This document shows positions 1-12,044 of a DNA stretch of 64,000 nucleotides, one piece after another; position 1 is the first letter of the stretch; every line of letters starts with the position of its first letter. The stretch spans positions 496,001 to 560,000 of the forward strand of contig BPQB01000010.1 of NCBI GenBank assembly GCA_019973155.2. The letters run 5' to 3'. Both the position numbers and the translations under genes were made by a program. Origin of the DNA: Phanerochaete sordida (Eukaryota; Basidiomycota; Agaricomycetes; Polyporales; Phanerochaetaceae). Below the pieces are notes generated by a model. That model searched no databases. It was not told the DNA's origin and was given only the letters and a program-made list of their open reading frames with translations.

Positions 1-840
1 GGCCGAAGTGTCCTGAGACGGCGCCTCAGTCGTCTTCGCGGGCAGCAGCGGGACATCACGCCCTCCGCCAACGGCCATCTCGAACAGGCGGCGCAGCCCG
101 GGAATGGTGATACCGCCGACCTCCGTGCCGTGGGCGACGACCCACGCCTGCTCCTCGGCGCCCTCGACGAGGACCGCGCAGCACTGCACGCACTCGTCGT
201 GGCTCCCGAACTCGCGCTTGTGGCTGAGGCGACAGTGGTTCAGGAGGCCCTGCAGGCTCGAGAAGTCCGTGCGCGCGCAGTCCGGGCACGCCAGCTTCGC
301 GATCTGCGGCGGGTACGACGCGGTGTTGCGCAGGAAGAGGAGCTTGCGGGGTGGCGGCCGGGCGACCCGGGCTGCGCCTCGGTTACGCGTCGAGTACGCC
401 GATGATGGGGGCGCGGACGACGCTGTTGAAGTGGCTTCGCCGAGTGGCGCTGATACTGGCGGAACGGAAGCGGGTCGTGGCGGGAGCCGCACATCCCTAG
501 AGAAGATGGGATTGCTCGGTCCTTCGATTGCCTCCAAAGCATCCAAAGCAGCTGTGCGGAACTCGCTGGCATTGTCGAGTCCTGAGACAGATAAGAACTT
601 GGTAGGACCAGAGAGATAGCGCTACGCACCTGGATGTTGCAGCTCCTTCTGCAACGCCTCCTGCAAGAGCAGTGCCCATGTAATCCTCGACTGCACCGTG
701 GAAGTCAGGCGTTCTCTGAGAGCGACCTCAAGGTCGAGTTCTTCGAGTAAGATTCGACGACATGGCAAGGTCTCTGGTTCTGGGGAAGCGGAGTGTCGTT
801 GACGCTTTCTGGGTGGGCCTTGTTCGTCTTCTAGTGTCAT
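1..840 (-). CDS. YEATS-family protein with C2H2-like finger, partial (C-terminus outside window)
   Basis: The start codon is at 840-838. One 48-nt intron (582-629) is removed and the frame stays open to base 1, so the C-terminal part is missing. The N-terminus is charged (MTLEDEQGPPRKRQRHS), then helical (EELDLEVALRERLTSTVQSR). A Ser/Pro linker follows, then the segment LLFLRNTASYPPQIAKLACP leading into a C-x2-C-x13-H-x4-H finger (CPDCARTDF...NHCRLSH) and GSHDECVQCC. This layout resembles fungal proteins in which a YEATS domain, a histone acyl-lysine reader, lies further downstream. The YEATS domain itself is not in the window, so the family call is inference. A telomere-repeat-like motif sits about 200 bp upstream. 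Confidence 0.6.
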
Positions 841-1045
841 ACACCAAATGGTTCTGAAAAGGAGGCAAGTCTTTTGTGTCGATGCCAAGAGTCGAAGATG
901 CTTTGATCCAACGAAGGGTGATAGGGAAAGATAGATAGTACGAGTGACGTGGGCAGTCGTAAAATTAGGGCGAGAAACCTGAGTAGGTCGTCTTCAAAGC
1001 ATGGTGGTCGGCTCTGCCGTCGGGAGTGTCGTCTCTCTCGCGCCG

Positions 1046-1058
1046 AAACCCTAACCCT
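1046..1058. promoter_or_regulatory. telo-box-like motif AAACCCTAACCCT
   Basis: The sequence matches two units of a TTAGGG-type repeat. It lies 206 bp upstream of the YEATS-like start codon. A second copy is in the promoter of the Nop12-like gene (7733-7744), which suggests a shared promoter element rather than a telomere remnant. Function is inferred. Confidence 0.4.
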
Positions 1059-2753
1059 GAATCTCTGATCGACGATCGAGCGCTGGCTCCGTGGCGTCGC
1101 CAATCTTGCTGCCGCGACGGTTCAGCCAGTTGACTTCGAGTCATTGCCGGCGACCTCTACGACGGAAACACACACGCTCACAGTGCGGCAAACAAGTGTC
1201 ACAAGGCGTATATAATTGCATGGGTATGTGGCACACGTTATCTCGTTGATTGTATTTCCAGGCGGCGTGGCGACATGCAAGTACTGCCAGTGCAGCCAGC
1301 TTCGACGGTTCGACGTAAGTCTCCTCAGGAAAGACTCCGCTAAAACTCATTCACTCGTGCAACAGGTAAGTTCTACGACAGCAATCAGATGACGCTCGAT
1401 AAAGTGGATGGAAAGGAGACCTAGAAGATTGGCCCGTGCGTGGCATCCGGGACGATGGACGTGCCTGTGCTCAAAGGTCCCTTTTGACTGCAGCAAGACA
1501 ACCGTGAGTAAGCAGCTTGAATGCCGCATGTTCGAAACTAGGCCCACCGGGACTCTGGCTGCCCGCCTGACCGGCAGCTATGGCCAAAGGGCTTCGTTAT
1601 CTGGCGGCTTTGAGTGAAGTCATGATCCTGCCAACGGTGTCTTTGATAACCAGCGTGCCTGGTTATTTCCAGGCCGTTGTCCTCCCGGGAATACGGCCTG
1701 TGCAGCTTAACTTTGTTTCTGTTCAGGCAGGGTCACCGGACTGCGATGCAGGCGATGTGCTTCCCTGTCGAGCCGTTGGGAAGCTAGTATGACGGCGCGG
1801 TTCTTGGGTACTGACTACGAAACAGCTCCTGCACTGGGAATAAGAATCAGACAATCCCCTGTGACCTATCTGATAATTACTAGGTATACGTTGCTGCATG
1901 CTCGCCGTCGGTGCTGTTGCTGCCGGTCGAAAGTCGTCGGATTTGTAGCAGTTGGCGAGGCGCGCTAAATTAAGCGGCGAATGGGCGCTGCTCGCGATAT
2001 CGTCGGGATGACTCGATACCGACGAATCAGGTGCAATTCTCTGGGCGCGGCCAGATAACCGGAGCAACGAGGAGGACCCACAAGGTTCGCTGCGAAGACG
2101 ACCGAGGGAATGTGTTTCAAGATCGCAAAGCGTCACACGACCCCGAGGAGCACACCTGTGTTTTCGATTGCCCCGCTGTCCAAACACTCGGGACCTTGTG
2201 GGCCCACGGAGGCAGAGCGCCACCGCGTCCCTTGCCCAAGGTGCATCGCATGGCCCACGGCGTGGTTCTAGTCAAATTGCCTGCTCACCTAGCGCGGTCG
2301 GGGTGCGTGATGCCCGTGCTTCCCACATGAGCGAGCGCAGTCTAATCCATCTAACCTTGTGCAGCCGGCTGCCTTCTCTGCTCCCAGCGCGACAGGCTGC
2401 GTTCTTCGCGAGCGACGTTCCCACCAGACGTCATGCGAGACGCTCCGCCTGGCACCAGAGTCCGTTGTGTATCTCTCAGCCACTTTTCATGGCTGCTGCT
2501 CTCCCCACAAAGTGTTTCAAGGACACCGACGTTCCTGGATTCTTCTCCGCGACTCCCCGGTCGGGTGCTTTCTCCCGCTCTCATCGCTCAGCCGACGCGA
2601 GGAAAGCTGCCTCGGCGGGAGAACCAGTCGCCTATCAGGGCCGCCACCATGATGTCCGCATGGTGCACCATCCGGGCTCCCAGGAGCCGCATGCATCCAC
2701 TCACCGCATTTGTGTATCGCATGTCTTGGGTCATCGCTCGCGCCTGCGGCCCC

Positions 2754-2760
2754 ATATAAG
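2754..2760 (+). promoter_or_regulatory. TATA box of OPT transporter
   Basis: ATATAAG about 80 bp upstream of the ATG at 2838, followed by a pyrimidine-rich leader. Confidence 0.6.
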
Positions 2761-2837
2761 CTCCCCAGAGCCTCAGCGAGCCTGCCCACGAGCGTATTGT
2801 CCACCTTGCTAGGCCACCCGGCCCTCCAACTCCCGCC

Positions 2838-5720
2838 ATGTCGTCGACCCCTTCCATCGAGAAGTATGACGCCGATGCCGAGAAGCAGAGTACGCCTGTC
2901 CTGCATCTCGACGCGACCGGCGACTGACAACTGCCTGCAGAGCAAGAGGTCAACCTCCAGCAGGTGCCCGTCGCCGAGTTCGAAGACCCCAACTTCGACC
3001 CGAACGTCGAGCTGCTGGGTACGTGGGCTCACGGTTCAGCTCCTGCCCGCCGAGTCGCCCTGACCAATGCCCACAGAGGATGACTCCCCGTACCCCGAGG
3101 TTCGTTCGGCCGTCGCCAACACGGACGACCCCGACATGCCCTGCGGTACCTTCAGGGCCTGGTTCATCGGTCTGATCTGGGCTATCATTATCCCCGGCCT
3201 GAACCAGTTCTTCTTCTTCCGCTTCCCCTCGGTCACCATCACTGGCGTGAGTCGGCACTAGTGGGATCTGCGGACATGTCGTCTGATGAACTTGCACAGG
3301 TGGTAGCTCAGCTGATCACCTTCCCCATCGTGCGCCTCTGGGCGCGCGTCGTCCCCAGGGTCAAGGTCTTTGGCATTTCCCTCAACCCCGGCCCCTTCAC
3401 CGTTAAGGAACATGTGTTGATCACTATCATGGCCAGCGTCGGCTACCAGTCCGCGTACGCGGTATGTTTCCTACGCTCTCGCGCGCCCGACATCGGATCT
3501 GACCGCTTTATCTTTGCGCAGACTGATATCATTGCGGTGCAGAGGGTGTACTACAATCAGCAGTACAACTTCTCGTATCAATGGTTGCTGGTCATGTCCA
3601 CGCAGCTCGTATGTTTTATAGACAATGTCCGCCCCACGCTCTCGCTAATCGCCTAACAGATTGGGTTTTCCATCGGCGGCATTGCCCGTCGCTTCTTGGT
3701 CAACCCGCCGTCGATGATCTGGCCCGCCAACCTTGTGACCTGCGCGCTGTTCAACACGCTGCACTCGCAGCACTACGCCGGTGTCGGCACCCGCGGCGGT
3801 CTCTCGCGCGAGCGGTTCTTCTTCTACTGCTTCCTCGGGTCGTTCTGCTGGTACTTCGTGCCGGGCTACCTCTTCCAGGCGCTGTCGTACTTCAACTGGA
3901 TCTGCTGGATCGTCCCGAACAACGTGCCCGTCAACCAGCTGTTTGGCACGGTTTCGGGCCTGGCGATGTCAGTCGTGTCCTTCGACTGGGCACAAATCGC
4001 ATATGTCGGCTCGCCCCTCGCTACGCCCTGGTGGGCAGAGGCCAACATCGCCTTCGGCATGGTCCTCTTCTTCTGTGAGTGCTTCTGCCATTTTACGACG
4101 AGCACCTCCACTCACCGCCATCCCAGGGATCATCACCCCGGCAATCTACTTCACCAACACCTGGTACGCGAAGTACATGCCGATCTCGTCGACGCACTCC
4201 TTCGACAACACCGGCAAGCTCTACGACGTCAGCCGCATCGTCGTCAACGGCACGCAGTTCGACCAGGCCAAGTACGAGGCGTACTCGCCACTCTTCCTGC
4301 CGACGACCTTCGCGATCAGCTACGGCCTCTCGTTCGCGTCGATCACCGCCACCCTCACGCACACCTTCCTGTACTACCGCAAGCAGATCTGGGTCCAGGC
4401 GCGCCGCTCGATCGCCGAGCAGCCTGACATCCACGCCCGCCTGATGTCCAAGTACGCGCAGGTCCCCGAGTGGTGGTACGGCTGCATCTTCGGTGAGTTC
4501 TCCACGTGTTCTGTCAGGGCTCGTGAGGCTTATCCCCCCTTCAGTCTCCATGTTTGTCTTCGGCGTGCTCTCAATCGAGCTGTGGCCGACGGACATGCCC
4601 GTGTGGGCCCTGGTCCTCGCCCTGGTATGTCGTGCCATCTGTCAAGTATCGGCGGTGGCTTACCCCGCCCATAGATCATCTCCTTCCTCTATGTCATCCC
4701 CATCGGCATGATCCAAGCTATCACCAACCAGCAGGTCGGCCTGAACGTCATCACCGAGCTCATCATCGGCTACGCGCTCCCGGGCAAGCCCATCGCGATG
4801 ATGATGTTCAAGACCTGGGGCTACATCACCATGGCGCAGGCGCTGCAGTTCACGTCCGACTTCAAGCTCGGCCACTACATGAAGGTGCCCCCGCGTCCGA
4901 TGTTCTGGTCGCAGCTCGTCGCGACCGTCGTCGCGGGCACGGTGCAGCTCGGCGTGCAGGCGTGGATGTTCACGAACATCGACGGCATGTGCACGCCGGA
5001 CCAGGACAACGGCTTCACGTGCCCGTCGACGCAGGTCTTCGGCACGGCGTCCATCATCTGGGGCCTCATCGGCCCGCAGCGCCAGTTCTCGAAGGGCCAG
5101 CTCTACTACCCGCTGCTCTTCTTCTTCATCGTCGGCTTCGCGACGCCCGTCGCTACTGTGAGTGTCTACGTGTTTTCGCCCTGCGCACGGTGCTGACGCA
5201 CCGCGACAGTGGCTCCTGCAGAAGCGCTTCCACAACGTGCTCCTCAAGTACCTCAACTGGCCCGTCATCTTCAGCGGCACGGGCCTCATCCCGCCCGCGA
5301 CGCCGCTCAACTACGTCAGCTGGGCCATCGTCGGCTTCATCTTCAACTACGTCATCCGCCGCCGCCACTTCTCGTGGTGGACCAAGTACAACTGTGAGCG
5401 CGCCCTCGCCCAGTGTCCTGCGCTGCCGTTGCTGACCGCGCGCCGCCTCTAGATGTGCTGTCCGCCGCGCTCGACTCTGGCGTCGCGGTGTCGACGATCA
5501 TCATCTTCTTCACGCTGCAGTACCCCGCCAAGGGCACCATCGGCGCGAACACGATTCAGACGTGGTGGGGCAACACTGTGGCGTTCAACACCGCGGACGG
5601 CAACAAGCTGCCGCTGTGGACTCCCCCCGAAAACGGCACTTTCGGGTAAGTTTATTTACGCCTCCGTGCGCACGAGTATATGCTGATCGCGATTATGACA
5701 GCCCGGCCTCGTGGCACTAG
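2838..5720 (+). CDS. OPT-family oligopeptide transporter
   Basis: Proton-coupled uptake of small peptides (possibly glutathione or peptide-like metal chelators) across the plasma membrane is expected for this family. Twelve exons, with introns 2890-2940, 3019-3076, 3247-3299, 3462-3521, 3609-3659, 4075-4126, 4493-4544, 4625-4674, 5158-5209, 5394-5452 and 5646-5701, give 762 residues, within the range of fungal OPT proteins. Exon 4 carries the hallmark NPGPF motif (SLNPGPFTVKEH) right after the first membrane segments. Further family features are the extracellular DQDNGFTCPST loop, many hydrophobic helices and the C-terminal ENGTFGPASWH, which needs the last 19-nt exon. The acidic N-terminus is cytosolic. 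The substrate cannot be read from the sequence. Confidence 0.95.
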
Positions 5721-6074
5721 GTTACGCTCCTTCATGATAATGCTGCTGTACTGTATTCTTGGGATGTGTGTTGTATTACGCTAGGCATCTCGTATTGTAA
5801 TATACGATATCTCTCGTTGTATTTTTACCACATACTTCAGGAGTGCTTGCAAGTGTACAGGTCGTGGAAGGAGGTGCACCGTTTAAATTGTGCTCACAAG
5901 TCGACATGGATTCTCGATGCTCACGATTACTCAAACCGCACGATCCCTCCGCGCATACACTTCATACATTTGGTAATCACAGCTACATCCATCCCCCATC
6001 CTCGTAGACTACTACATCACCGAACTACCTCGTGTGTGGGGACCTTGTCCCACAGGGCTACGCGACGGGCGCAT
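5721..6074. other. convergent spacer between OPT transporter and hydrophobin
   Basis: AT-richer than its neighbours, as expected for two facing 3' UTRs. No gene or repeat seen. Confidence 0.5.
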
Positions 6075-6545
6075 TCAGACAGCGGTGACGGGGACGCAGC
6101 CGACACCGATGCTCCCCTACGCCGATTCTACCGTCAGTATCAGAGCGCAACAATCGACCAAGGCCACTCACGAAGATGCCGTTGGAGCAGGAGACGGTGG
6201 TGCCGCTGCAGGCGGAGCCGGACCCGACGCCCACGACGCTGATGGGGCTGCAGTCTAGGCCGACGAGGGCGTTCACGTCCTGGACCACGACGCCGATGCT
6301 CTTGAGGATAGCTGCGCCCGCGGCAGACTGAGACTATACGACACAGACATAAACCGCGTTCAGCACAACGGATGTCCGGGTTGGGGACTATGCACACTCA
6401 CGGACTCGGTGCTGGCGCAGCACGCCGTGGTCTCGCCGCCGGGGATCACGCCGCCGGAGGACCCGGCGCCGATGGAGGTCGGTGTGGCGGCCGCAAGAAG
6501 AGCGAGCGTGGCGAAGGTGGCGAAGGTGGCGAGGCGGGAGAACAT
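6075..6545 (-). CDS. class I hydrophobin-like secreted protein lacking C1 and C6
   Basis: Hydrophobins are secreted and assemble into amphipathic films on hyphae and spores. Three exons (introns 6328-6401 and 6117-6171) encode 113 residues. Residues 1-20 form a signal peptide (MFSRLATFATFATLALLAAA). The class I core is clear: CC at 42-43, VNALVGLDCSPISVVGVG around C74, C88, C95 and the terminal GVGCVPVTAV with C107. Spacing matches the family (C3-x30-C4-x13-C5-x5-position 94). The first cysteine, expected 5-7 residues before C42, is absent, and the C6 position is Ser94, leaving six cysteines instead of eight. In hydrophobins C1 pairs with C6, so one whole disulfide is lost. The 3' splice site at 6117 was chosen because it restores the C8 ending. 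Confidence 0.85.
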
Positions 6546-7850
6546 GTTTCGTGCGAGGCCTGTGGGGCTATGAGACACTAGAGCAGTTTGCTGAGGAACG
6601 ACGGGTCTGAAGTCGAGGGTATTTGTATGTCGTCGATTGAATGCTGCCCGAATGTAGCTGGGAAAACATACCACGGAAGGATGGCCCCCGTCGCAGAGTG
6701 CCGCACAACGTGCAGTATCGAGCTCCACAAAAGGCTGTGTTTCGTGTGAGAGGCGTACAGCTCATGTTGCTCGGTCATTGGCTCGAGGTCACGTCGAAGT
6801 TGTGGAAGACCGCAGGCCCATGTATGGGTGGAGCATCGACGCAGCGCATGTACGATGTGCCAGAAGAAGGTTCACTCACGAAGCTGCAGGCATGACTCGT
6901 ATGTCTGTACGTCAGTACTCTACTCATCAGTCGTCTTCCGCATATGTTGAAGTAGGGCATCCAGCTACGTGTCATGGGGATGCATGTTCACATTAAGGCT
7001 GTGACCGATATTTAGCCCAAGTTAATAATGACGCACTCGCAACCCACGCACCTTACGACTGGATTTGAAAACCGATGAACCATAACATGCAGTGACATAG
7101 AGGGTCGATACTGACATACCGTTGATCACACGTCCACTCACGCTATTTCTGCTGCCGTACTGGCATGAGTTCGGAATCTAGGGGTGTCTTCATGCTGTGG
7201 TGGCTTCTTGCAGGCAACGCAGGCAACCAGTTCTGTAGGATTACCTGGCAAGATAATTTTAGCGAGCACAAGAGAGCAAGAAAGCGCGTTCAAAAAGACT
7301 GGCACTTCTGATACAAAAAAAACGATGTGCCCTCTTGTCGTGAATGGTCTAGGGACGTGAACAGTAAGTGCGTAAAGTCATAATGAATCGAGGTCCTCAG
7401 ATGGAAAGGACGACAGCTCGTCCCAATCCTCGCCTTGAGCGTCATGCAAATCACACATAGTCTCGAGATTCGACGGTTTTGGGGTCAACCTGCGCCTAGA
7501 GGCATGTCGTCTGTGTCGTGCTGGATAGTCGAATTCCTAGAAGTGCGAATATGGGGCCTCTCCCAGCCAGGAAAGGCGTAATTCGGACCAAATAGTTCAA
7601 AGATGCCTTTAGATACCTTCAGGGGTTGTGAAATAATGCGCTGAGATAGGTCGAGATGAAGAGCTATGGACTGGGACGAGTGGCGCACGAAGTTCGCGAG
7701 CAAGTCGCGGGGCCGGCGCTTTGGGTAGCGAGAAACCCTAACCCAGGTCGTGCGGGGACGATTGCTGGTGATCGGGATCAGGGAGATCTGGGATGTGGAA
7801 AGTTATTTGGGACGGCGGCAGACTCGCTCTGCTCGCACCTCCCGCACAGA
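6546..7850. other. intergenic region, hydrophobin promoter and NOP12 promoter
   Basis: Divergent spacer without a supportable gene. It contains the telo-box-like motif at 7733-7744, an A-run near 7311-7321 and AT-rich stretches. Short open frames here show no family features. Confidence 0.5.
7733..7744 (+). promoter_or_regulatory. telo-box-like motif AAACCCTAACCC in NOP12 promoter
   Basis: It lies 107 bp upstream of the Nop12-like ATG. Telo-boxes are known in promoters of translation and ribosome-biogenesis genes in plants; use in this fungus is inference. A related copy is at 1046-1058. Confidence 0.45.
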
Positions 7851-9891
7851 ATGAGTTTATCTTCGTTTCTTCTCAAGGCGGACGCCTCAAAAGATAAAGG
7901 GAAGGCTATCGACACAGGCCTCGATGACCTCTTCAAGACCACGGTAAGCCTGAACCTTCCGTTGAGCGTGAAGTAGGCAATTGAGACGGCTGTTTGGAAG
8001 GCAGTAGCCTCCAAGCCCACTTCGCAGAAGCGACCCAGCTCGACGCCTGCGGGGCCTTCGAAAGATGCAGAAGTCAAGACGGACAAGAAGCGGAAGCATA
8101 CTACGGAAGAGCCCGCCCCAGCAAAAGTGAAGAAGTCCAAGAGAGAGTCCGTCAGCAGTGCAGGTGCGCAACTGTCATGCAGGTGGTGCTTCCGAACTAA
8201 CAGCAAATTATCCACCCCTACAGAAGTCACAACGCAGCCGAAGGCGTCCTCTAGCAAGACTAAGGTTGATGCACCAAAGAAGCAACCCAAAAAGGCCCAG
8301 TCAAGCAACGAGGGAGAAGAGGACCCGCAAGACGGAGGGTCTGACCGGTCTCCGGAGGATGCTGCAGACGACTCTGACTCCGATGAAGAAGGCGACCCCT
8401 CCACGCTTGTACACGAGTCTATCGCTGTTGGTGGCAAATCCAAGACTGCTTCAGGGAAAACAAAATACGTGCCGCCAGAGGAGACACCTGAGCAGCGAGA
8501 TGCGCGGACAGTGTTCGTTGGAAACGTTCCGGTGGAGGTTGTGAAGAGCAACGTGCGTAGTCCAGCTTTTGTCTGCGCTGCGTATGCTTGATATCCAACT
8601 TCTACAGCCCATGAAGAAGCAGCTCAACCGACACATCCTCTCATTCGTACCCGACGCGAAGATCGAATCCGTTCGCTTCCGTTCCGTCGCCTTCCAAAAG
8701 CCTACCACAGAGCTCCCCTCCGACGCTACGTCCTCCAAGTCGAAGAGCAAGGAAGGCAGGCAACACGACCGTGACCGTGCGGCGTCTTGGCGTGTGTCCA
8801 ACGGCAAAGACGAAGACGAGGAAGGCACGCCCGCGAAGACGTTCCTCACGCCTCAAGAGAAGAAACGCATAGCGTTTATCAAGCAGGAGATACACTCCGG
8901 CGTCGACTCCGTGAATGCGTACGTCGTGTTCGCGCATCCCGTACCCGCCGAGGCGCGCGCAAAGAACCTACCACCGCCGAAGCCAGCAATGGACCCCTAC
9001 GCCGCAGCGAAGGCCGTCATCAAGGCCGCGGATGGCTCGGTGTTCATGGGCCGCACGATCCGCCTCGACTTCGCCGTGAAGGGCAAGGGCAAAGCGCTTG
9101 ACGTCGTCGATACGGAGATGCTCAGCGGCCCCAAGACGACTGTCTTCGTCGGCAGCCTGGATTTTGCGGCGAAGGAGGAAGATGTTCGTGCGTTCTTCGA
9201 GGGTCTCATTGTCGCTGAGCGCGGCGAGTCCACTGCAGAGCAGGAGGAGGACGCAGAGAGAGGCGGCAAGAAGGCGTGGGTCAGGCGCGTGCGTCTCATC
9301 CGCGACAAGGACACGCTGCTGGGTAAGGGGTTTGGCTATGTGCAGTTTGTTGTGCGTACACAATGCTCGCTCTCATACGCGTGTGCATGCTGACATTCTG
9401 CGTAGGATCGCGAGTGCGTCGACGAGATCCTCGCGATGGAGCAGACCCGCCTCAAGTTCGCAAAACGCAAGCTGCGCGTGCAGCGCTGCAAGACGCTGCC
9501 GGGCGCGCCCAAGGTTGCACCCGCGAAGCCCACCGCCCAGCCGAAGGCCGGCGCGCAGGCGAAGGGAACCGCCCCGGCACGCGCCCGTCCTGCGGTGCCC
9601 ATACAAGTACCGAAGGGCAACCCGGCCCTCGGCGAGAAGCTCGCGGGCCTGTCGAAGGAGGAACGCAAGCAGGCAAAGGCCACGGACGCGGACCGTGTCG
9701 CGCGCCGGCTGGCGAAGAAGAAGGCGAAGGCTCTCGCGGACAAGGGCGTCAAGGCGCGCGACTCAACGAAGGAACGCACGCGCGAACGCAAGCGACCCAC
9801 GGACAAGAAGGGCGGTGCGCCCGAGAAGAGCAAGAGCAAGAAGCGAGTGAGGAGCGACAAGGCGATATCGAAGCTGAACACGAAGAAGTGA
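7851..9891 (+). CDS. NOP12: Nop12/RBM34-like nucleolar RNA-binding protein
   Basis: Expected role: nucleolar protein in 60S ribosomal subunit assembly (yeast Nop12 acts in 5.8S/25S pre-rRNA processing). Five exons (introns 7944-8000, 8164-8223, 8553-8607 and 9352-9405) give 604 residues. The N-terminal third is Lys- and acid-rich (for example KTDKKRKHTTEE) with Ser/Asp/Glu runs. RRM1 begins at ARTVFVGNVPVEVVKSN and is expanded by a long insert, as in Nop12/RBM34. RRM2 has RNP2 TVFVGSLDF and RNP1 GKGFGYVQFV. The C-terminus is a Lys/Arg-rich tail (KKKAKALADKG, KSKSKKRVRSDK) typical of nucleolar proteins. Intron 1 has an alternative acceptor a few bases downstream; the one used keeps the frame. 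The promoter carries a telo-box-like motif. Confidence 0.88.
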
Positions 9892-10786
9892 GGGGAGCTG
9901 TGATGGTGGCATTCGGTCCGTGGGGTTACCGTGTTGTCGATATCCAAAATTATTCCTTCGGAGCTCCGCTCACTGCTTGAAGACTATGGGTTTCTGAGCT
10001 TATCGTCCTTTGCAGATGGCCTATGTCAGCCCGCGCATCATCCAAGTTCAAAGGACACTGAGGAGTCAAGGCCGCCTCCCGGTACCACAATGGCGACTGC
10101 GACTGGCTGAGAGGAAGTACCAGTGGCGAAAATCCGAATTGCACACGTCTATACGCTAACAATAAACACTAATCTTCTGAAGCTGCGCTCCCACTCACGC
10201 TGGTAATATTCCTGCTGCTCGCTCCCCGCCCACAGGGGTAGACCATGGAGGTAGCAGCCTTGGAGTCAGCGAAAGCTTGGCCCCATACCGATTCCAGCTT
10301 GTTCTCCCATATTCTGGAGAGGCTACTCTCCGAATAGCACACGTCAGTTCTATCGGCCATTAGCCAAAAGGCAGCAGGTCATGGACTCGGCCTGCAACCA
10401 CTAATCCACCCTCGGCCAGCGGCTGCAATGGGCGCGCGGGTCCGGCAGTCTCCGGAGGTCCTGGAAAGGCAACCTCTCAAGAATCGTCAGCTTCGGCCTT
10501 GCCATTCGAGGCAATCCCGAGGGCAACGTCACCCACGACTCTCGCCTCCGAATGTCAATGCGTCGAGCTCTAAGCGGCTCAGCGATGCTTGCACACCGGT
10601 TGCACGCGCATGGGCAGCGTCAGCGACCTCGAGCTCGGCCGGGGCAGCGCTGACGATGCTTGCGGGCGACAGGTATAAAAGCCTATGTCGCTGAGACAGT
10701 GTTCAGCACCAACATCCCAAATTTTCCCTCGCATCTGCACTACTTCTCAACTCCTCACTCTTCCATCTCCACTCTTCTTCACAAAC
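9892..10786. other. intergenic region with TATA box of NmrA-like gene
   Basis: No gene seen. TATAAAA at 10674-10680 is about 110 bp upstream of the next start, with a long pyrimidine-rich leader after it. Confidence 0.5.
10674..10680 (+). promoter_or_regulatory. TATA box of NmrA-like gene
   Basis: TATAAAA, 107 bp upstream of the ATG at 10787. It is the best-formed TATA box in the window, suggesting inducible or strong transcription. Confidence 0.65.
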
Positions 10787-12044
10787 ATGTCCACCACCAT
10801 CGACAAGAAGATCATCTTCATCATCGGCGGCACCGGAGCCCAGGGCCTCGCCGTCATCGACGCGCTGCTTGCTCCCGCGGCTGACGGCTCGCCCTCTCCC
10901 TACGCTGTCCGGGCTCTGACCCGCGACACCGAGGGCCGCCGTGCCAAGGAGCTTGCCGCCAAGGGCGTCGAGCTCGTCAAGGGTCCGTTTAAGCCGATGT
11001 CCAATGTGACGTGTATGCTAACAAGGTTACACAGGTGCGGTCGATGACCTGCCCACGGTGCTCAAGGCGCTGCAGGGCGCATGGGGCGCATTCGTGAACA
11101 CGGACTCGTTCACGATTGGCGAGCAGAAGGAGGTCTTCCTCGGCATGCGCATCTTCGAGCTCGCAAAACAGGCCAAGACTGTGCGCCACTACGTCTGGAG
11201 CAGCCTCGACTACGTCGGAAAGGTACGTGCCACCTCCATTCACAAGATGTGTGTCTCTTCTAACCTGTTTCCGTGTGCAGAAAACTGGCTACAACCCGAA
11301 GTATCGCGCCGAGCACTACGACGCCAAGGGTCGCGTCGCGGACTTCCTCAAGGCGCAGCCGTCGGTCGTCAGCGATAGCGAGCTCTCCTGGAACTGCGTC
11401 ACGACTGGTCCCTACATGGACATGCTCAAATTCGTGAGCACAGCTCTCTGTTGTGATAGTTCATGACGCTCACAGCTTGTCTGCTCTAGCCACTCCTCGG
11501 CCCACTCGCCAAACGCGCCGATGGCACACATGTCTTCGCGTCTCCCACTGGCAGCGGCCACGTCCCGCTCGTCGCACTCGAGGACATTGGCTTCTTCGCG
11601 CGCTACTCCTTCGACCACCGCGCCGAAGTATCCGGCAAAGACCTCGAAATCGCGAGCGACTTTGGCACAATCGACGACATCGTGCACGTCTTCAAGCTCG
11701 TCACGGGCGAGCGCGCGGTCGCGGTGCACCTGTCGCCCGAGGAGTGGTTCCGGTACTGGAAGAACACGGAGTACCCGATCGCGAGCGAGCGCGCACTCGG
11801 CGACGGGTCGACGACGTGGAGGGAGAACTTCACGGCATTCTGGAACCTGTACCGCGACGATGTGATCACGCGGGACATGGAGTGGATCCGGAGGGTGAAC
11901 CCGAACGGGATGACGCTGGACAAGTGGATGAAGGTGAACAAGTACACGGGCGAGATGGACTACCGGCTGTTGAAGAACTCGGAGGACGGGAAGTCGGCAT
12001 ACCCTGACTTTGAGCTGATCGCTGCAGAGCTGGCGAAGGCATGA
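10787..12044 (+). CDS. NmrA-like family NAD(P)-binding protein
   Basis: Atypical short-chain dehydrogenase of the NmrA/HSCARG type. Such proteins bind NAD(P) and act as redox sensors or as isoflavone-reductase-like enzymes; which applies here is unknown. Four exons (introns 10983-11034 with a GTCCGT donor and GCTAAC branch site, 11223-11280, 11434-11489) give 363 residues. The N-terminal Rossmann motif is IIFIIGGTGAQGLAVIDALL (GxxGxxG). Then follow VRALTRDTEGRRAKELAAKG, KGAVDDLPTVLKALQG, DSFTIGEQKEVF and HYVWSSLDYVGK, all typical of the family. The C-terminal part holds LVTGERAVAVHLSPEEWF. A 54-bp relic resembling its last codons lies at 13962-14015, after the neighbouring gene, showing that this locus was once duplicated. 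Confidence 0.88.

Larger units (their letters stand above)
841..2837. other. intergenic region between YEATS-like gene and OPT transporter
   Basis: This 2-kb divergent spacer has no open frame with recognisable protein features. It holds an AAACCCTAACCCT motif at 1046-1058 and the TATA box of the transporter near 2754. The open frames present (for example around 1723-2223) look like chance frames in GC-rich DNA. Confidence 0.5.

Noticed and set aside
1723..2223. 166-codon minus-strand frame between YEATS-like and OPT genes
   Set aside because: No conserved pattern, Arg/Ser-rich, no promoter or splice support.
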